Shown: positions 19,770-29,953, counted from the stretch's first letter. The stretch: DNA of 64,000 nt from an uncultured Flavobacteriaceae bacterium (GCA_913043275.1 CAJWLL010000008.1:1-64000); one strand, 5' to 3'. The notes: generated by a model not told the origin, from the letters alone. Made by a program: numbers and translations.

Positions 19770-20150
19770 ATGAAAAATTATTTTTGGGTTGTTTTTTCAA
19801 TTGTTTGGGCGGGATTAATTGTTTATTTAAGTTTTTTCAGTCCCACGGGTGTTGATTCTAAACCATGGTTTGAAAACCAAGACAAATTCGGGCATTTTCT
19901 TTTTTACGCTGTACAGAGTATGGCCTTAATCAAGACTTTTTCTCAAGAAATCGTAATACAAAAATCCATCAGAAGAGGCGCTTTAGGGGCCTTTTTTTTT
20001 GGGGCCCTTATTGAGTTTTCGCAATACTTTTTTACTACTGACCGCGACGGTAATTTTATGGATGCATTGGCTAATGGATTAGGAATACTATTGATGGTAA
20101 TTTTGATCAAAGCCTATCCAAAATTTTTTTACTTTGATCCAATGACTTGA
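19770..20150 (+). CDS. VanZ-like family protein
   Basis: WFENQDKFGHFLFYAVQSMALIKTF..GALIEFSQYFFTTDRDGNFMDALANGLGILL. Confidence 0.8.
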   Translation: MKNYFWVVFSIVWAGLIVYLSFFSPTGVDSKPWFENQDKFGHFLFYAVQSMALIKTFSQEIVIQKSIRRGALGAFFFGALIEFSQYFFTTDRDGNFMDALANGLGILLMVILIKAYPKFFYFDPMT

Positions 20151-20152
20151 AG

Positions 20153-21202
20153 ATGCGAGTAAAATTTCATAAAGTATTACTTAAAAAAAGGTTCCCCCTG
20201 GTAATCAGTAGGGGGGCTAGAGGAGACTCCTATAATCTGTTTTTGTCTTATGAAAAGGATGGATTTGTGGGTTGGGGAGAGGCCGCTCCTAGCAAAAATG
20301 GGAAAGCTGAAACGGTAGAGGAAATGCAAGATCAGCTCAACACATTTCTGAAGCAAGGAATTGAATCCTGCAATACTGAATTTCTTAACCAAAAGGCCAG
20401 AAAAATGGGGATTTCCCCCTCTGCCTATGTGGCTTTGGATATTGCCCTTTGGGATTGGAAAGCTAAAAAAGCCCAATTGCCATTGAATCAACTGCTTCAA
20501 TTGCCCCGACCTTTCATTCCTACTTCCCTCACTCTGGGTATTATTCCTGCTGATCAGGTCAAAGAAAGAATTCGTCTTATGCTCGAAAACTCCTCTGCAA
20601 AAGCCTTAAAAATAAAACTTGGTTCCCAACAGGGGATTGAAGCTGATCAACAAATGTTTGCTAAAGTACTTGAAAGCACTGAAAAATTTCAACTCAAAAT
20701 CAGAGTTGATGCTAACGGGGGCTGGTCAACCCAAGACGCCATTTATATGATCAAATGGTTAGCTGATAGGGGAGTAGAATATATAGAACAACCCTTAGAA
20801 CAAGGACAGGAGTCTGAGCTTCGATACCTTTACCCCAAACGTCCTTTGCCCATTTATTTAGATGAATCTTGTCGATATGCTGATGATGTTGGCAAATGGG
20901 CTGACCATATTGATGGTGTAAACATGAAATTGATGAAATGTGGAGGAATCACCGAAGCCCTACTCATCATTCAAAAGGCCCAAAAATATAAACTTAAAAC
21001 CATGATCGGCTGTATGAGTGAATCCTCTGTTTCCATTGCCGCAGCGGCCGCCCTCTCGGGAGGTATCGACCATATAGATTTGGACTCCCATTATAATTTG
21101 TTACCCGACCCGGCAACAGGAGTCCAATTGATTGACGGTGTCACCCTTCCTGATTTTGTACCGGGACATGGTGGAATTCTAAAACCTCAATACCATGCTT
21201 AA
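20153..21202 (+). CDS. enolase-superfamily dipeptide epimerase / N-acyl amino acid racemase-like protein
   Basis: ALDIALWDWKAKK, KIKLG, RVDANGGWS, EQPLEQ, YLDESCR, MKLMKCGGITEA motifs. Confidence 0.85.
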   Translation: MRVKFHKVLLKKRFPLVISRGARGDSYNLFLSYEKDGFVGWGEAAPSKNGKAETVEEMQDQLNTFLKQGIESCNTEFLNQKARKMGISPSAYVALDIALWDWKAKKAQLPLNQLLQLPRPFIPTSLTLGIIPADQVKERIRLMLENSSAKALKIKLGSQQGIEADQQMFAKVLESTEKFQLKIRVDANGGWSTQDAIYMIKWLADRGVEYIEQPLEQGQESELRYLYPKRPLPIYLDESCRYADDVGKWADHIDGVNMKLMKCGGITEALLIIQKAQKYKLKTMIGCMSESSVSIAAAAALSGGIDHIDLDSHYNLLPDPATGVQLIDGVTLPDFVPGHGGILKPQYHA

Positions 21203-22226
21203 ACCCCATCAAAAAGTTGCAATTTTCATGGAAGGTTTTATCCATAGTGATTATGGCAAAATGGGATTGGGAGTAGTACGTTTTCTCCAAAACCCTATTG
21301 TTGGTATCATTGACTCCGAACTTGCGGGGAGTAATATCAACAAAGAACACCCTATCGATAGAGATGTACCCATCTTTGAAAAACTAGATCAAGTCATTGA
21401 TCAAGGAGCTGAAGTGCTGGTTTTGGGCATTACCCCTTCGGGTGGAAAAATTCCCGATGTATGGCTCCCCATGATTGAAGAAGCTTTGGGTCGAGGACTA
21501 TGTCTCATCAATGGTCTTCATGATTCGCTCGCCCATCGATTTGCAGACCACATCCAAGACCCCAAACAATGGATTTGGGATGTAAGAGTCCCTCAATTTA
21601 CCCCTAAAATTGCATCCGGTCTAGCAGCAAAATTGACCAACAAACGCCTTCTAATGATTGGAACCGATATGGCTTGTGGTAAAATGACCGCAGGCTTGGA
21701 AATTTATCGTTGGGCCTTAGACAAGAAAATCGATACAGCTTTTGTGGCTACTGGTCAAATTGGCATTACATTGATGGGGAGAGGTATTCCCCTTGATGCC
21801 CTTAAGTTAGATTATGCCTGTGGTGCTGTAGAACAAATGGTTTTAAGTCACCAAAACCAAGATCTGGTAGTTGTCGAAGGACAAGGATCGCTATTGCACC
21901 CTGGCAGCACGGCAACGCTATCACTTATGCGGGGTAGTTGTCCCACTCATATGGTCTTGTGCCATAGGGCTGACAAGACTACTTTGAGACATCCTGAATC
22001 TATCAAAATTCCCCCTCTTAAGGATTTTATCGCTCTAAATGAATCATTGGCCTCTGTAGCTGGAACCTATGGTAAACCCAAGGTAATGGGCATTGCCCTG
22101 AACACGGTTAAACTGTCAGAAAAAGAAGCCCAAGAGCATATTGCCCATTTGGAAATCGAGTTGGAAATTCCCGTTACGGATGTCATTCGATTTGGTGTAG
22201 AAAAAATAGTAAAGGAATGGCTATAA
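21195..22226 (+). CDS. DUF1611 family protein (DgcN-like)
   Basis: RLLMIGTDMACGKMTAGLEIYRWA...FVATGQIGITLMGRGIPLDA...VVEGQGSLLHPG; overlaps the epimerase gene. Confidence 0.8.
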   Translation: MLKPHQKVAIFMEGFIHSDYGKMGLGVVRFLQNPIVGIIDSELAGSNINKEHPIDRDVPIFEKLDQVIDQGAEVLVLGITPSGGKIPDVWLPMIEEALGRGLCLINGLHDSLAHRFADHIQDPKQWIWDVRVPQFTPKIASGLAAKLTNKRLLMIGTDMACGKMTAGLEIYRWALDKKIDTAFVATGQIGITLMGRGIPLDALKLDYACGAVEQMVLSHQNQDLVVVEGQGSLLHPGSTATLSLMRGSCPTHMVLCHRADKTTLRHPESIKIPPLKDFIALNESLASVAGTYGKPKVMGIALNTVKLSEKEAQEHIAHLEIELEIPVTDVIRFGVEKIVKEWL

Positions 22227-22227
22227 G

Positions 22228-22677
22228 CTATTTGCAGTGATAATCTGCTGCGCGAGTAGCAATTTGATTGTCCGGTTTTACATTCACCTTATAGCCTAGA
22301 GAATTTGCCCAACCTTTGGTGGCCGATATCAATTTATTGGATTTAAAATTCTTGTCGCTGTTGTAATCCATGTCAATTTCAACCTTTACACTCACCTGAT
22401 GGGTAAGCCACTCAGCCACGTCAATACTCATTTCTGCCTCTTGCCACAATCTGGTCCACATATTAGTAATTAAAACTTCCACTTTTTTGCTTAATATATA
22501 GTGCACCCCCCTACTGCCATAACGATATGCAATCACGGTAGCATATTTTGTTAATTTCCCTACATTTTGAGAGTCAGAGCCGATATGGATTTGTACGTTG
22601 GGGTGTTTTTTGAGAATTTTTAGCGTGTGCTTTATGGGATCTAATCGATGGCCGTTAATATCTCTGAATATTCTCAT
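22228..22677 (-). CDS. DUF458 (YkuK-like, RNase H-like) protein
   Basis: VQIHIGSDSQNVGKLTKYATVIAYRYGSRGVHYILSKK. Confidence 0.75.
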   Translation of the reverse strand: MRIFRDINGHRLDPIKHTLKILKKHPNVQIHIGSDSQNVGKLTKYATVIAYRYGSRGVHYILSKKVEVLITNMWTRLWQEAEMSIDVAEWLTHQVSVKVEIDMDYNSDKNFKSNKLISATKGWANSLGYKVNVKPDNQIATRAADYHCK

Positions 22678-22739
22678 AAAAGAAAATCCTAAGATAGGAA
22701 AGCCATCTAAAAAAATGGTTTTATTTTTGAGTTAAGAAT

Positions 22740-23177
22740 ATGGTTTACGAAACTATTTTTAACATTTTCAATTTGGGGATCATACTTTTTTGGTTAATCC
22801 TTTTGGTTTTTCCCAAAAAGGATTTTACCCAGAAAACCATTGCCTTTCCATGGGTGCCTCTGGCAATTGCTTTGGGATATGTTTTTTTTCTGAGTAATAC
22901 TTCTGGAACATTTTCTACCGATTTCCCCTCACTAAGTAGTTTGACAGAAATGTTTCAAAATGCTGACCCTCATGGAGTAGCTGCCGGGTGGCTTCATTAT
23001 TTGGCCTTCGATTTTTGGGTGGGTTGCTGGATGCTAAAAAATAGCCAAGAAAAAGGTATAAAGCACCTTTGGATGATATTCCCTTTACTATTTACTTTTA
23101 TTCTGGGCCCAATAGGAATATTGTTTTATACTTTGGTGCTTTTGACTCAAAAAAAATTATTTTCTAAAACAGTATGA
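22740..23177 (+). CDS. DUF4281/ABA4-like membrane protein
   Basis: Four-helix protein; DPHGVAAGWLHYLAFDFWVGCWM..FILGPIGILFY. Confidence 0.7.
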   Translation: MVYETIFNIFNLGIILFWLILLVFPKKDFTQKTIAFPWVPLAIALGYVFFLSNTSGTFSTDFPSLSSLTEMFQNADPHGVAAGWLHYLAFDFWVGCWMLKNSQEKGIKHLWMIFPLLFTFILGPIGILFYTLVLLTQKKLFSKTV

Positions 23178-23374
23178 CCAACTCCTTTTTCTTACTCTCT
23201 TTGGCCCTTGGGGTCGCAACAGGAGCCTTGGGTGGTTATATCGCTGAAAAAAAGGGGAGAACCCAACGCTTTGGGTTTGTGATCGGTTTTCTTTTTGGGC
23301 TTATTGGTATTTTGGGTTTATTGATCATGGCAGATAGATCTCAAAACGATGAACTTTCTGATAGATCAGAATAA
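23174..23374 (+). CDS. small membrane protein
   Basis: ALGVATGALGGYIAEKKGRTQRFGFVIGFLFGLIGILGLLIM; overlaps upstream stop. Confidence 0.6.
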   Translation: MTNSFFLLSLALGVATGALGGYIAEKKGRTQRFGFVIGFLFGLIGILGLLIMADRSQNDELSDRSE

Positions 23375-23596
23375 ATTTTTCCAAAGCATATTCCCTATCA
23401 ATAGGCTACAACCTAAGATCAAAGGATAAAAAACAAAAAGCCATAAACTATCTTTAAGACTGAGGAAATTGCCATTGCCCCAGTTGTTAAGAAAGTCGTA
23501 CCAGGTTTTTAGTCCCCATTTAGTGGCTAAAAAATTAGCCAATATCGCGACAATCAAAATCATCAATCCTATTACATATAACTTAATCAATCCCAT
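23366..23596 (-). CDS. small membrane protein
   Basis: 76 aa with hydrophobic segments; convergent to 23174-23374. Confidence 0.4.
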   Translation of the reverse strand: MGLIKLYVIGLMILIVAILANFLATKWGLKTWYDFLNNWGNGNFLSLKDSLWLFVFYPLILGCSLLIGNMLWKNLF

Positions 23597-23629
23597 AAAT
23601 TCATTTAATTTGTAAATAAGCTTTTAGCT

Positions 23630-23794
23630 ATGAAATTCAGAATACTCATCAAATTTCTCATCATAATCTTGTCATTAGGGTGTTTTTTTGTGGTTTATTT
23701 AATGTATTCCAAATTGTCTTTTATTGACACTCCCTATCTCTATGGAGGTATAATACTTATGTTGATCTGGCTTTTACTTCACTTCAAAAAATAG
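23630..23794 (+). CDS. 54-aa two-TM small membrane protein
   Basis: MKFRILIKFLIIILSLGCFFVVYLMYSKLSFIDTPYLYGGIILMLIWLLLHFKK*; not in ORF track (short). Confidence 0.45.
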   Translation: MKFRILIKFLIIILSLGCFFVVYLMYSKLSFIDTPYLYGGIILMLIWLLLHFKK

Positions 23795-23797
23795 CCT

Positions 23798-24517
23798 TTA
23801 CTCTTTGATCAGAATATATGTAGCTCTTACCCCTGTGGCAAGGTTCCACTGGTTAGCAGCAGTCATGTCGCCATTTTCATCATATACTCTGACCTCTGCC
23901 GTATTGGGCCCAGAGGTGCCTTGGTTGAGGGCTACAAAATCAATCTTATTAAAACCTGGGACTAGATCTAAGCTTAAGCCTACAAAGCGCTCTACCAACA
24001 AAACATTGGGTTGAATAACCATGTCGTTGTGAAGAATTCTTACACGATCCCCGTCGGGATATTCGTGGTCTCTAAATATGATTCGGGCTTGATCCCCTTC
24101 AATTCTGTAATCCCCCATGTATTGATTAGTTCTGTATTTATTGGGGTCTTTCCCTGCTTCTACTTCTCTGCCTTTGAGTTTTGAGAGATAAATGTCCCCT
24201 GGATTCAGGAATTTCTCCTGTTCTTCCATATTGATTTTAGAGCCTTTATCATCTAGTGTGGGATCAGTCATGTCCAAAGGCTTTTCCAAAAAATCTCCTT
24301 TTAAATAAGGACTTTCCTCAGCTGGAGGCTTGAAAAGAGAATTAGGTTTATCGCTGCTGTTGGAGGGAAAACTAAAAGAGGGATTGTCATTTTCGATTTG
24401 TGCAATGGCAAATTGAAAGCTAAATATCAAGGCAACCCAAATTGATATGAATGGGGCTGTTGATCCCTTATCAATAAGCGAGGAGTGATATATTTTAAGA
24501 TAGCATTTGGAACGCAC
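23798..24517 (-). CDS. secreted hypothetical protein
   Basis: Signal-like IWVALIFSFQFAIAQ; C-terminal beta-rich domain; true start may be internal. Confidence 0.6.
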   Translation of the reverse strand: MRSKCYLKIYHSSLIDKGSTAPFISIWVALIFSFQFAIAQIENDNPSFSFPSNSSDKPNSLFKPPAEESPYLKGDFLEKPLDMTDPTLDDKGSKINMEEQEKFLNPGDIYLSKLKGREVEAGKDPNKYRTNQYMGDYRIEGDQARIIFRDHEYPDGDRVRILHNDMVIQPNVLLVERFVGLSLDLVPGFNKIDFVALNQGTSGPNTAEVRVYDENGDMTAANQWNLATGVRATYILIKE

Positions 24518-24632
24518 TGAACCTAATTTTTAATACAAACCTATTTAAAAATTCAGAACAGTGGGATTGTTTAACAATATTTTATCAGGTTTATAGATTA
24601 ATGGTTACTTTGGCATTTTAAAAAAAAATATA

Positions 24633-26444
24633 ATGGATTTAGCAGCAATAGATTGGGGAATCATCATCAGTTTTTTTTCAATATCCTTATTTATAGGGAT
24701 TTGGGTTTCCAAAAAAGCAGGATCTTCTAGCAGTGAATTTTTTCTTTCCGGGCGGAACATGCCTTGGTGGTTGCTGGGGGTATCTATGGTGGCCACAACC
24801 TTTTCTACTGATACACCCAATCTGGTTACGGATATTGTCAGAAACAACGGTGTTTCCGGAAACTGGGTTTGGTGGGCTTTTCTCATTACGGGATTACTTA
24901 CCGTATTTGTTTATGCCAAATTGTGGCGTAAGTCTAATGTAAAAACGGATTTAGAGTTTTACGAATTCAGATATGGTGGAAAACCTGCAGGTTTTCTGCG
25001 AAAATTTAGGGCTCTCTATTTGGGAATTCTCTTCAATGTGATCACCATGTCCTCTGTAACACTTGCGGCCATCAAAATTGGTGGGATCATGCTTGGCTTA
25101 GAACCTTGGCAAACCGTCGTAAGTGCAGGCTTGGTTACTGTAGCCTTTAGTACACTGGGAGGTTTTAGAGGGGTACTCTATACCGATTTACTATTATTTG
25201 TGGTTGCCATGGCGGGCTCCATTGGGGCAGCTTATTATTTGGTCAACCTGCCTGAAGTAGGAGGAATGACTGCACTTTTGAATCATGAAAACGTAAGTGA
25301 TAAATTGTCTATACTTCCTGATTTTTCCAATACGGAAGCCCTGATCACTTTACTGATAATTCCCTTGGCGGTCCAGTGGTGGAGTTCCTGGTATCCTGGA
25401 GCAGAACCTGGCGGAGGGGGATATATTGCACAGCGGATGTTGGCCTCCAAAGATGAAAACCATGCCATTGGAGCCACTTTTTTCTTCAATATCATGCACT
25501 ATGCCTTACGTCCTTGGCCTTGGATTTTGGTCGCTTTGGCCTCCTTGGTGGTCTTTCCTGATTTGGCCAGTATCAAAGATGCTTTTCCCAATATTACTGA
25601 TGATAAGCTAGGTCATGATTTAGCTTATTCTGCCATGCTTGTAAAATTACCCCCTGGATTGATCGGTTTGGTTTTGGCCTCCCTTATTGCCGCTTATATG
25701 AGCACCATTTCAACTCAACTCAACTGGGGTTCCTCCTATTTGGTTTACGATTTTTATCAAAATCAAATCAATCCAAATGCTTCCGAAAAAAGGTTGGTTG
25801 CGGTAGGAAGATTGTGTACCATCGGATTGATGATTTTTAGTGCCTTACTTGCTTTATTGTTACAAAGTGCTCTTCAAATTTTTGACATTCTACTTACCTT
25901 CGGTGCTGGAACTGGGTTGATCTTTATTTTGAGATGGTTCTGGTGGCGAATCAATGCATGGAGTGAAATTTCAGCCATGTTTGCCTCTGGAATTTTATCC
26001 ATCCTACTGAAAACTACCAGTTTGGGAGACCATTTTTTTGAAGCTGAAACTGGACTAATGCCCTCTTGGCTCGAATATCCTTTTGTGGTATTGGTGACCT
26101 CGGCAATTTGGATTACGGCCACCTATATGACCTCTGCTGAGGACAAATCTGTTCTTAGAAATTTTTATCAAAAAATACAGCCTGGTGGTCCCGGATGGAA
26201 AAAAGTAATCGATGAGGCTGCAGCAGAGAAGATTAATATCACCGACGACAGTAAAGGGTGGAGTGTCCCTTCAGGAATTACGGCCATGTTACTAGGATGT
26301 GGAATGATCTACAGTGCTATGTTCTCAACAGGATATTGGATTTATGGTCAATATACCCTTGCCGCTTTCACTACATTTGTTTCCATTGCTTTTGGAATCA
26401 TTTTAGTTCGTACCTGGAAAAACGTAAGAGTTAAGGTAATGTGA
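24633..26444 (+). CDS. sodium:solute symporter (SSS family)
   Basis: SSSEFFLSGRNMPWWLLGVSMVATTFSTDTPNLVTDIVR; multiple TMs. Confidence 0.9.
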   Translation: MDLAAIDWGIIISFFSISLFIGIWVSKKAGSSSSEFFLSGRNMPWWLLGVSMVATTFSTDTPNLVTDIVRNNGVSGNWVWWAFLITGLLTVFVYAKLWRKSNVKTDLEFYEFRYGGKPAGFLRKFRALYLGILFNVITMSSVTLAAIKIGGIMLGLEPWQTVVSAGLVTVAFSTLGGFRGVLYTDLLLFVVAMAGSIGAAYYLVNLPEVGGMTALLNHENVSDKLSILPDFSNTEALITLLIIPLAVQWWSSWYPGAEPGGGGYIAQRMLASKDENHAIGATFFFNIMHYALRPWPWILVALASLVVFPDLASIKDAFPNITDDKLGHDLAYSAMLVKLPPGLIGLVLASLIAAYMSTISTQLNWGSSYLVYDFYQNQINPNASEKRLVAVGRLCTIGLMIFSALLALLLQSALQIFDILLTFGAGTGLIFILRWFWWRINAWSEISAMFASGILSILLKTTSLGDHFFEAETGLMPSWLEYPFVVLVTSAIWITATYMTSAEDKSVLRNFYQKIQPGGPGWKKVIDEAAAEKINITDDSKGWSVPSGITAMLLGCGMIYSAMFSTGYWIYGQYTLAAFTTFVSIAFGIILVRTWKNVRVKVM

Positions 26445-26446
26445 AC

Positions 26447-27766
26447 TTAACCTAAAAGTGCACCGGCAATGGTTGCTGACATCAGGGAGACTATCGAACC
26501 AGCTACCATGGCTTTTAGTCCGAGTTCACTCAAATTATTTCTTTGGCCCGGCGCCAGGATACCAATGCCCCCGATTTGGATGCCAATTGAGGCTAGATTG
26601 GCAAAACCACATAACATATAGGTAGCCATGATTACCGATTTTTGGTAGCTGAAATGAAGCGCACTTTCCACCTGCTTGAGGTCTGAAAGTTGGATATAAC
26701 CTACAAACTCACTCGCTACAATTTTTATCCCTAAAAGTTGACCCATAAGTGCCATATCCTCAGCTGCTACGCCAATAATCCACATCAGTGGAGCAAACAA
26801 ATAACCCAGTATAAATTCTATCGAAAATTGATCATATGGGCTATGCTTAGCTACCCATATGTTAAGGCCACTAGCGTCACCGATACCTGAAAAAATGCCA
26901 TTCAATAATGCGATTAAAGAGATAAAAACCAATAGCATAGCTCCTACATTTACTGCCATTTTTACTCCTTCAGCGGTTCCGTTGGAAATGGCGTTGAGAA
27001 CATTATTACCAACGCTATTTTTGGGGACATTGATCAACTCAGGTATTTTGTCTTTTTGAGGAAACATGATCTTGGCAATGACCACTGCTCCCGGTGCCGC
27101 CATCACTGATGCGGCCAAAAGGCTTTTGGCGAAAGCCAATTGCTCAACCGGATCATTCCCTCCCATAAAACCAATATAAGCACCCAATACACTTCCCGCG
27201 ACTGTTGCCATACCTCCAACCATCACCAAAAACAGCTCCGAACGGGTCATTTTTTCCAGATAAGCCTTGATCAATAGAGGAGCTTCAGTTTGTCCTAGAA
27301 AGATATTTCCCGCCACAGCCAAACTCTCCGCCCCTGAAATGCCTAGCAATCTACGCAAGCCCCAAGCTAAAACTTGAACCAGCTTTTGGATAAGGCCAAA
27401 GTAATATAGTAAAGAGGTCAGTGCAGAAAAGAAGATGATTATAGGCAGTGCCTGAAATACAAAAATAAAACCATAGAGGTCCACATTACTAAACTCACCT
27501 AATAGCATTTGGGTTCCCACTTGAGTATAATCCAAGATCTTGACAAAAAAACTGCTTATAAATTCAAAAAAACTTGTGATCCATTTCACTTTGATTACCC
27601 CTACAGCAATGACAAGCTGACCAAGAAGACCCAGGACAACTACTTTCCAAGGAATGTTTTTTCGATTGTTACTAAAGGCATATGCTATAAGTATCAAAAT
27701 TAACATGCCCATTACCCCTCTTAGAAGAGACTCCAAGCTCATGCCTTGGTGAGGGATTATTTCCAT
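26447..27766 (-). CDS. NupC-type concentrative nucleoside transporter
   Basis: NIFLGQTEAPLLIKAYLEKMTRSELFLVMVGGMATVAGSVLGAYIGF; CGFANLASIGIQIGGIG. Confidence 0.92.
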   Translation of the reverse strand: MEIIPHQGMSLESLLRGVMGMLILILIAYAFSNNRKNIPWKVVVLGLLGQLVIAVGVIKVKWITSFFEFISSFFVKILDYTQVGTQMLLGEFSNVDLYGFIFVFQALPIIIFFSALTSLLYYFGLIQKLVQVLAWGLRRLLGISGAESLAVAGNIFLGQTEAPLLIKAYLEKMTRSELFLVMVGGMATVAGSVLGAYIGFMGGNDPVEQLAFAKSLLAASVMAAPGAVVIAKIMFPQKDKIPELINVPKNSVGNNVLNAISNGTAEGVKMAVNVGAMLLVFISLIALLNGIFSGIGDASGLNIWVAKHSPYDQFSIEFILGYLFAPLMWIIGVAAEDMALMGQLLGIKIVASEFVGYIQLSDLKQVESALHFSYQKSVIMATYMLCGFANLASIGIQIGGIGILAPGQRNNLSELGLKAMVAGSIVSLMSATIAGALLG

Positions 27767-27774
27767 AGGGTTGA

Positions 27775-29064
27775 TTAAATTGATTTAGGATGAATTGAAA
27801 TGATAAAAAGCTGTCTAATTCCCCTTTTATCCAATCCGGAAACCAAAACTTGATTGTTGTCGTGGTTCCATCGGGGGGCGGGATCTATCCTTAAATCTTT
27901 TTTGTAAATGCCAGTATCAAAAGAAGGCGTTTTTACCCATGCTCCTGACCTTAGATTCAATATAGTATAAAAATTGGAGCCTGATTTGTTGTTGTATCCA
28001 TTGATTAACCATTGTCCATCAGGTGAAAGACTGATATCTCCTTCGGGTCTTGGAAAAATATCTAGGCTCCCTAATGTGCCGATTATTTTTTTTTGCAGAA
28101 TATCATAGATAACCTGCTGGTTGTCTTTGCTTCCGATTATTTGGGTAGCATTCAACCATTCAGGATGTCCCCCTATGTGTTGATGGCCGGCAATAAATTG
28201 ACTTCCATCGACTTTGATTGAGCATGCAGCATTTAGCCCTTTTCGACCGTCTTTGTCTGATTTCCAACCTGCTCTGACAAAGAAATAAATCCACTGTCCG
28301 TCTCTACTCCAAAGGGTATGATTGATGAAGAGATTTCGGTCTTTTACATCAAATCCATTTCGTTCCAGACCCCGTGCCATTTGTTCAAATGAGATCAGAA
28401 TTTTCTTTCCTGCTGTTTCTATATTGATGATTGCAATTCCATCCTCCTTGGGGGCCGTCACACCATCAGTCCAATCAAAACTTTCTTTATATCCGGTTAC
28501 CGGACGCAAACGCCCCATTCGGGCATAGTTGATAGCTAAAAAATATTTTCCCGAAGGACAAACCCCACTATTGCCAAAAGATTGATTCTTATAATGATAG
28601 GATTTTACCCTTTGGTGTTTTTTAACATCATAGAGAACCGTAAAAACAACTCCGGTTTTGGGATCTCGGTCGTTAAAAAAAAACTGATGATTGGGGTGGT
28701 GAGGATTCCAGTAAAACATGGTGCCTTGCTGGGGATTCCACCCTCGACTTTCGTCCAGCTTTTCAATCTTATAATGTCCTTTTTTTTTGCGATCAAGATG
28801 GATCAGTTTGACATTGGCTGCTTCGCCCTTGCCTGGCAAATGGTCGTGAAAAGGGGAGGACAAGCAAATTAAACGATTTCCTTTTTTGTTCCAAGGGATG
28901 GTTAGTGATTGTCCGATATATCCAAAGAAATGATGATTTGAACCAAAGGTAACTTGCTCGATTTCAACCTTTAAATTTTGCGGATTTTCCTTATAAACCA
29001 TTGAGGTACAAACTGTACCAAGAATAATCCCCCCAGCGTTGACGATAAATTCTCCCCTATTCAA
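27775..29064 (-). CDS. oligogalacturonide-lyase-like beta-propeller protein
   Basis: Repeated blades (WNKKGNRLICLSSPFHDHLPGKGEAANVKLIHLD; SPDGQWLINGYNNKS); hydrophobic N-terminus. Confidence 0.55.
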   Translation of the reverse strand: MNRGEFIVNAGGIILGTVCTSMVYKENPQNLKVEIEQVTFGSNHHFFGYIGQSLTIPWNKKGNRLICLSSPFHDHLPGKGEAANVKLIHLDRKKKGHYKIEKLDESRGWNPQQGTMFYWNPHHPNHQFFFNDRDPKTGVVFTVLYDVKKHQRVKSYHYKNQSFGNSGVCPSGKYFLAINYARMGRLRPVTGYKESFDWTDGVTAPKEDGIAIINIETAGKKILISFEQMARGLERNGFDVKDRNLFINHTLWSRDGQWIYFFVRAGWKSDKDGRKGLNAACSIKVDGSQFIAGHQHIGGHPEWLNATQIIGSKDNQQVIYDILQKKIIGTLGSLDIFPRPEGDISLSPDGQWLINGYNNKSGSNFYTILNLRSGAWVKTPSFDTGIYKKDLRIDPAPRWNHDNNQVLVSGLDKRGIRQLFIISIHPKSI

Positions 29065-29094
29065 AAAAGACGATTTAGAACATAAATATCGTGT

Positions 29095-29232
29095 TTATTT
29101 CGATATCATCTCCAAAATCATATCTCGTGTAGTCATCAATTTAATCTTGTGAACAGAGTCTTTATAGTCACCACTGGAAATTCGGTTTTCCAGCTCTTTT
29201 AATAATTCTTCTACTGTAGTTTTTTTTTTCAT
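29095..29232 (-). CDS. 45-aa small protein
   Basis: MKKKTTVEELLKELENRISSGDYKDSVHKIKLMTTRDMILEMISK*; not in ORF track (short). Confidence 0.4.
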   Translation of the reverse strand: MKKKTTVEELLKELENRISSGDYKDSVHKIKLMTTRDMILEMISK

Positions 29233-29239
29233 AAAAAAT

Positions 29240-29953
29240 TTAAAAAGACATGGGTACTTCCACCAACAAAATTTTGGAATGGGGTTGGGCGAAAAAAGAA
29301 ATTTTTTCTAATTCCCAGATCCCCATTGCATCACGTTTGTCTAGCTTTTGATCCCATAAAGTAAAGGTACCATCAATTACAAAGACATAGACTCCATTTC
29401 CTTTTTTTTTGATTTGGTATTCTGTTATTATGTCCTGGTCAAAATCACCCAAGTGAAACCAAGCGTCTTGGTTAATCCACATGCCTTCATCTTTGGCATT
29501 GGGAGACAAAACTTGATAAAAGGTATTTTGTTTTTTCAATCCCCTTATTGACATTTGATCATAGCGTGGCTGCACATTTTGCTCCTTGGGCATGATCCAA
29601 AGTTGGAGCAAATTGATTGGTTTGTCCCGGTTTTTGTTGTATTCACTGTGATAAACTCCAGTTCCAGCACTCATTACCTGTATCTCACCTTCGGTGATTG
29701 CCCCTACATTACCCATGTTATCCTTGTGTTCAAGGTCTCCCTTCAATGGGATGGTAATGATTTCCATATTGTCGTGAGGGTGTGATCCAAAACCCATGCC
29801 CGGTGCGATGGTGTCATCGTTTAAAACCCTTAAGGCTCCGAAATTCATTCGTTGTGGATCGTAATATTGTGAAAAACTAAAGGAGTAGTTGGCGCTTAAC
29901 CATCCATGATTAGCTTTCCCTCTGGAATTAGCAGGATGATAAATTGTTTTCAT
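29240..29953 (-). CDS. pirin family protein
   Basis: APGMGFGSHPHDNMEIITIPLKGDLEHKDNMGNVGAITEGEIQVMSAGTGVYHSEYN. Confidence 0.93.
   Translation of the reverse strand: MKTIYHPANSRGKANHGWLSANYSFSFSQYYDPQRMNFGALRVLNDDTIAPGMGFGSHPHDNMEIITIPLKGDLEHKDNMGNVGAITEGEIQVMSAGTGVYHSEYNKNRDKPINLLQLWIMPKEQNVQPRYDQMSIRGLKKQNTFYQVLSPNAKDEGMWINQDAWFHLGDFDQDIITEYQIKKKGNGVYVFVIDGTFTLWDQKLDKRDAMGIWELEKISFFAQPHSKILLVEVPMSF

Noticed and set aside
20177-20500. 107-aa minus-strand ORF inside the epimerase gene
   Set aside because: Antisense shadow ORF of a clear enolase-superfamily CDS.
23366-23374. Overlap of 23174-23374 and 23366-23596 as a sense/antisense regulatory pair
   Set aside because: Only a 9-nt convergent overlap at the 3' ends, ordinary in compact genomes.
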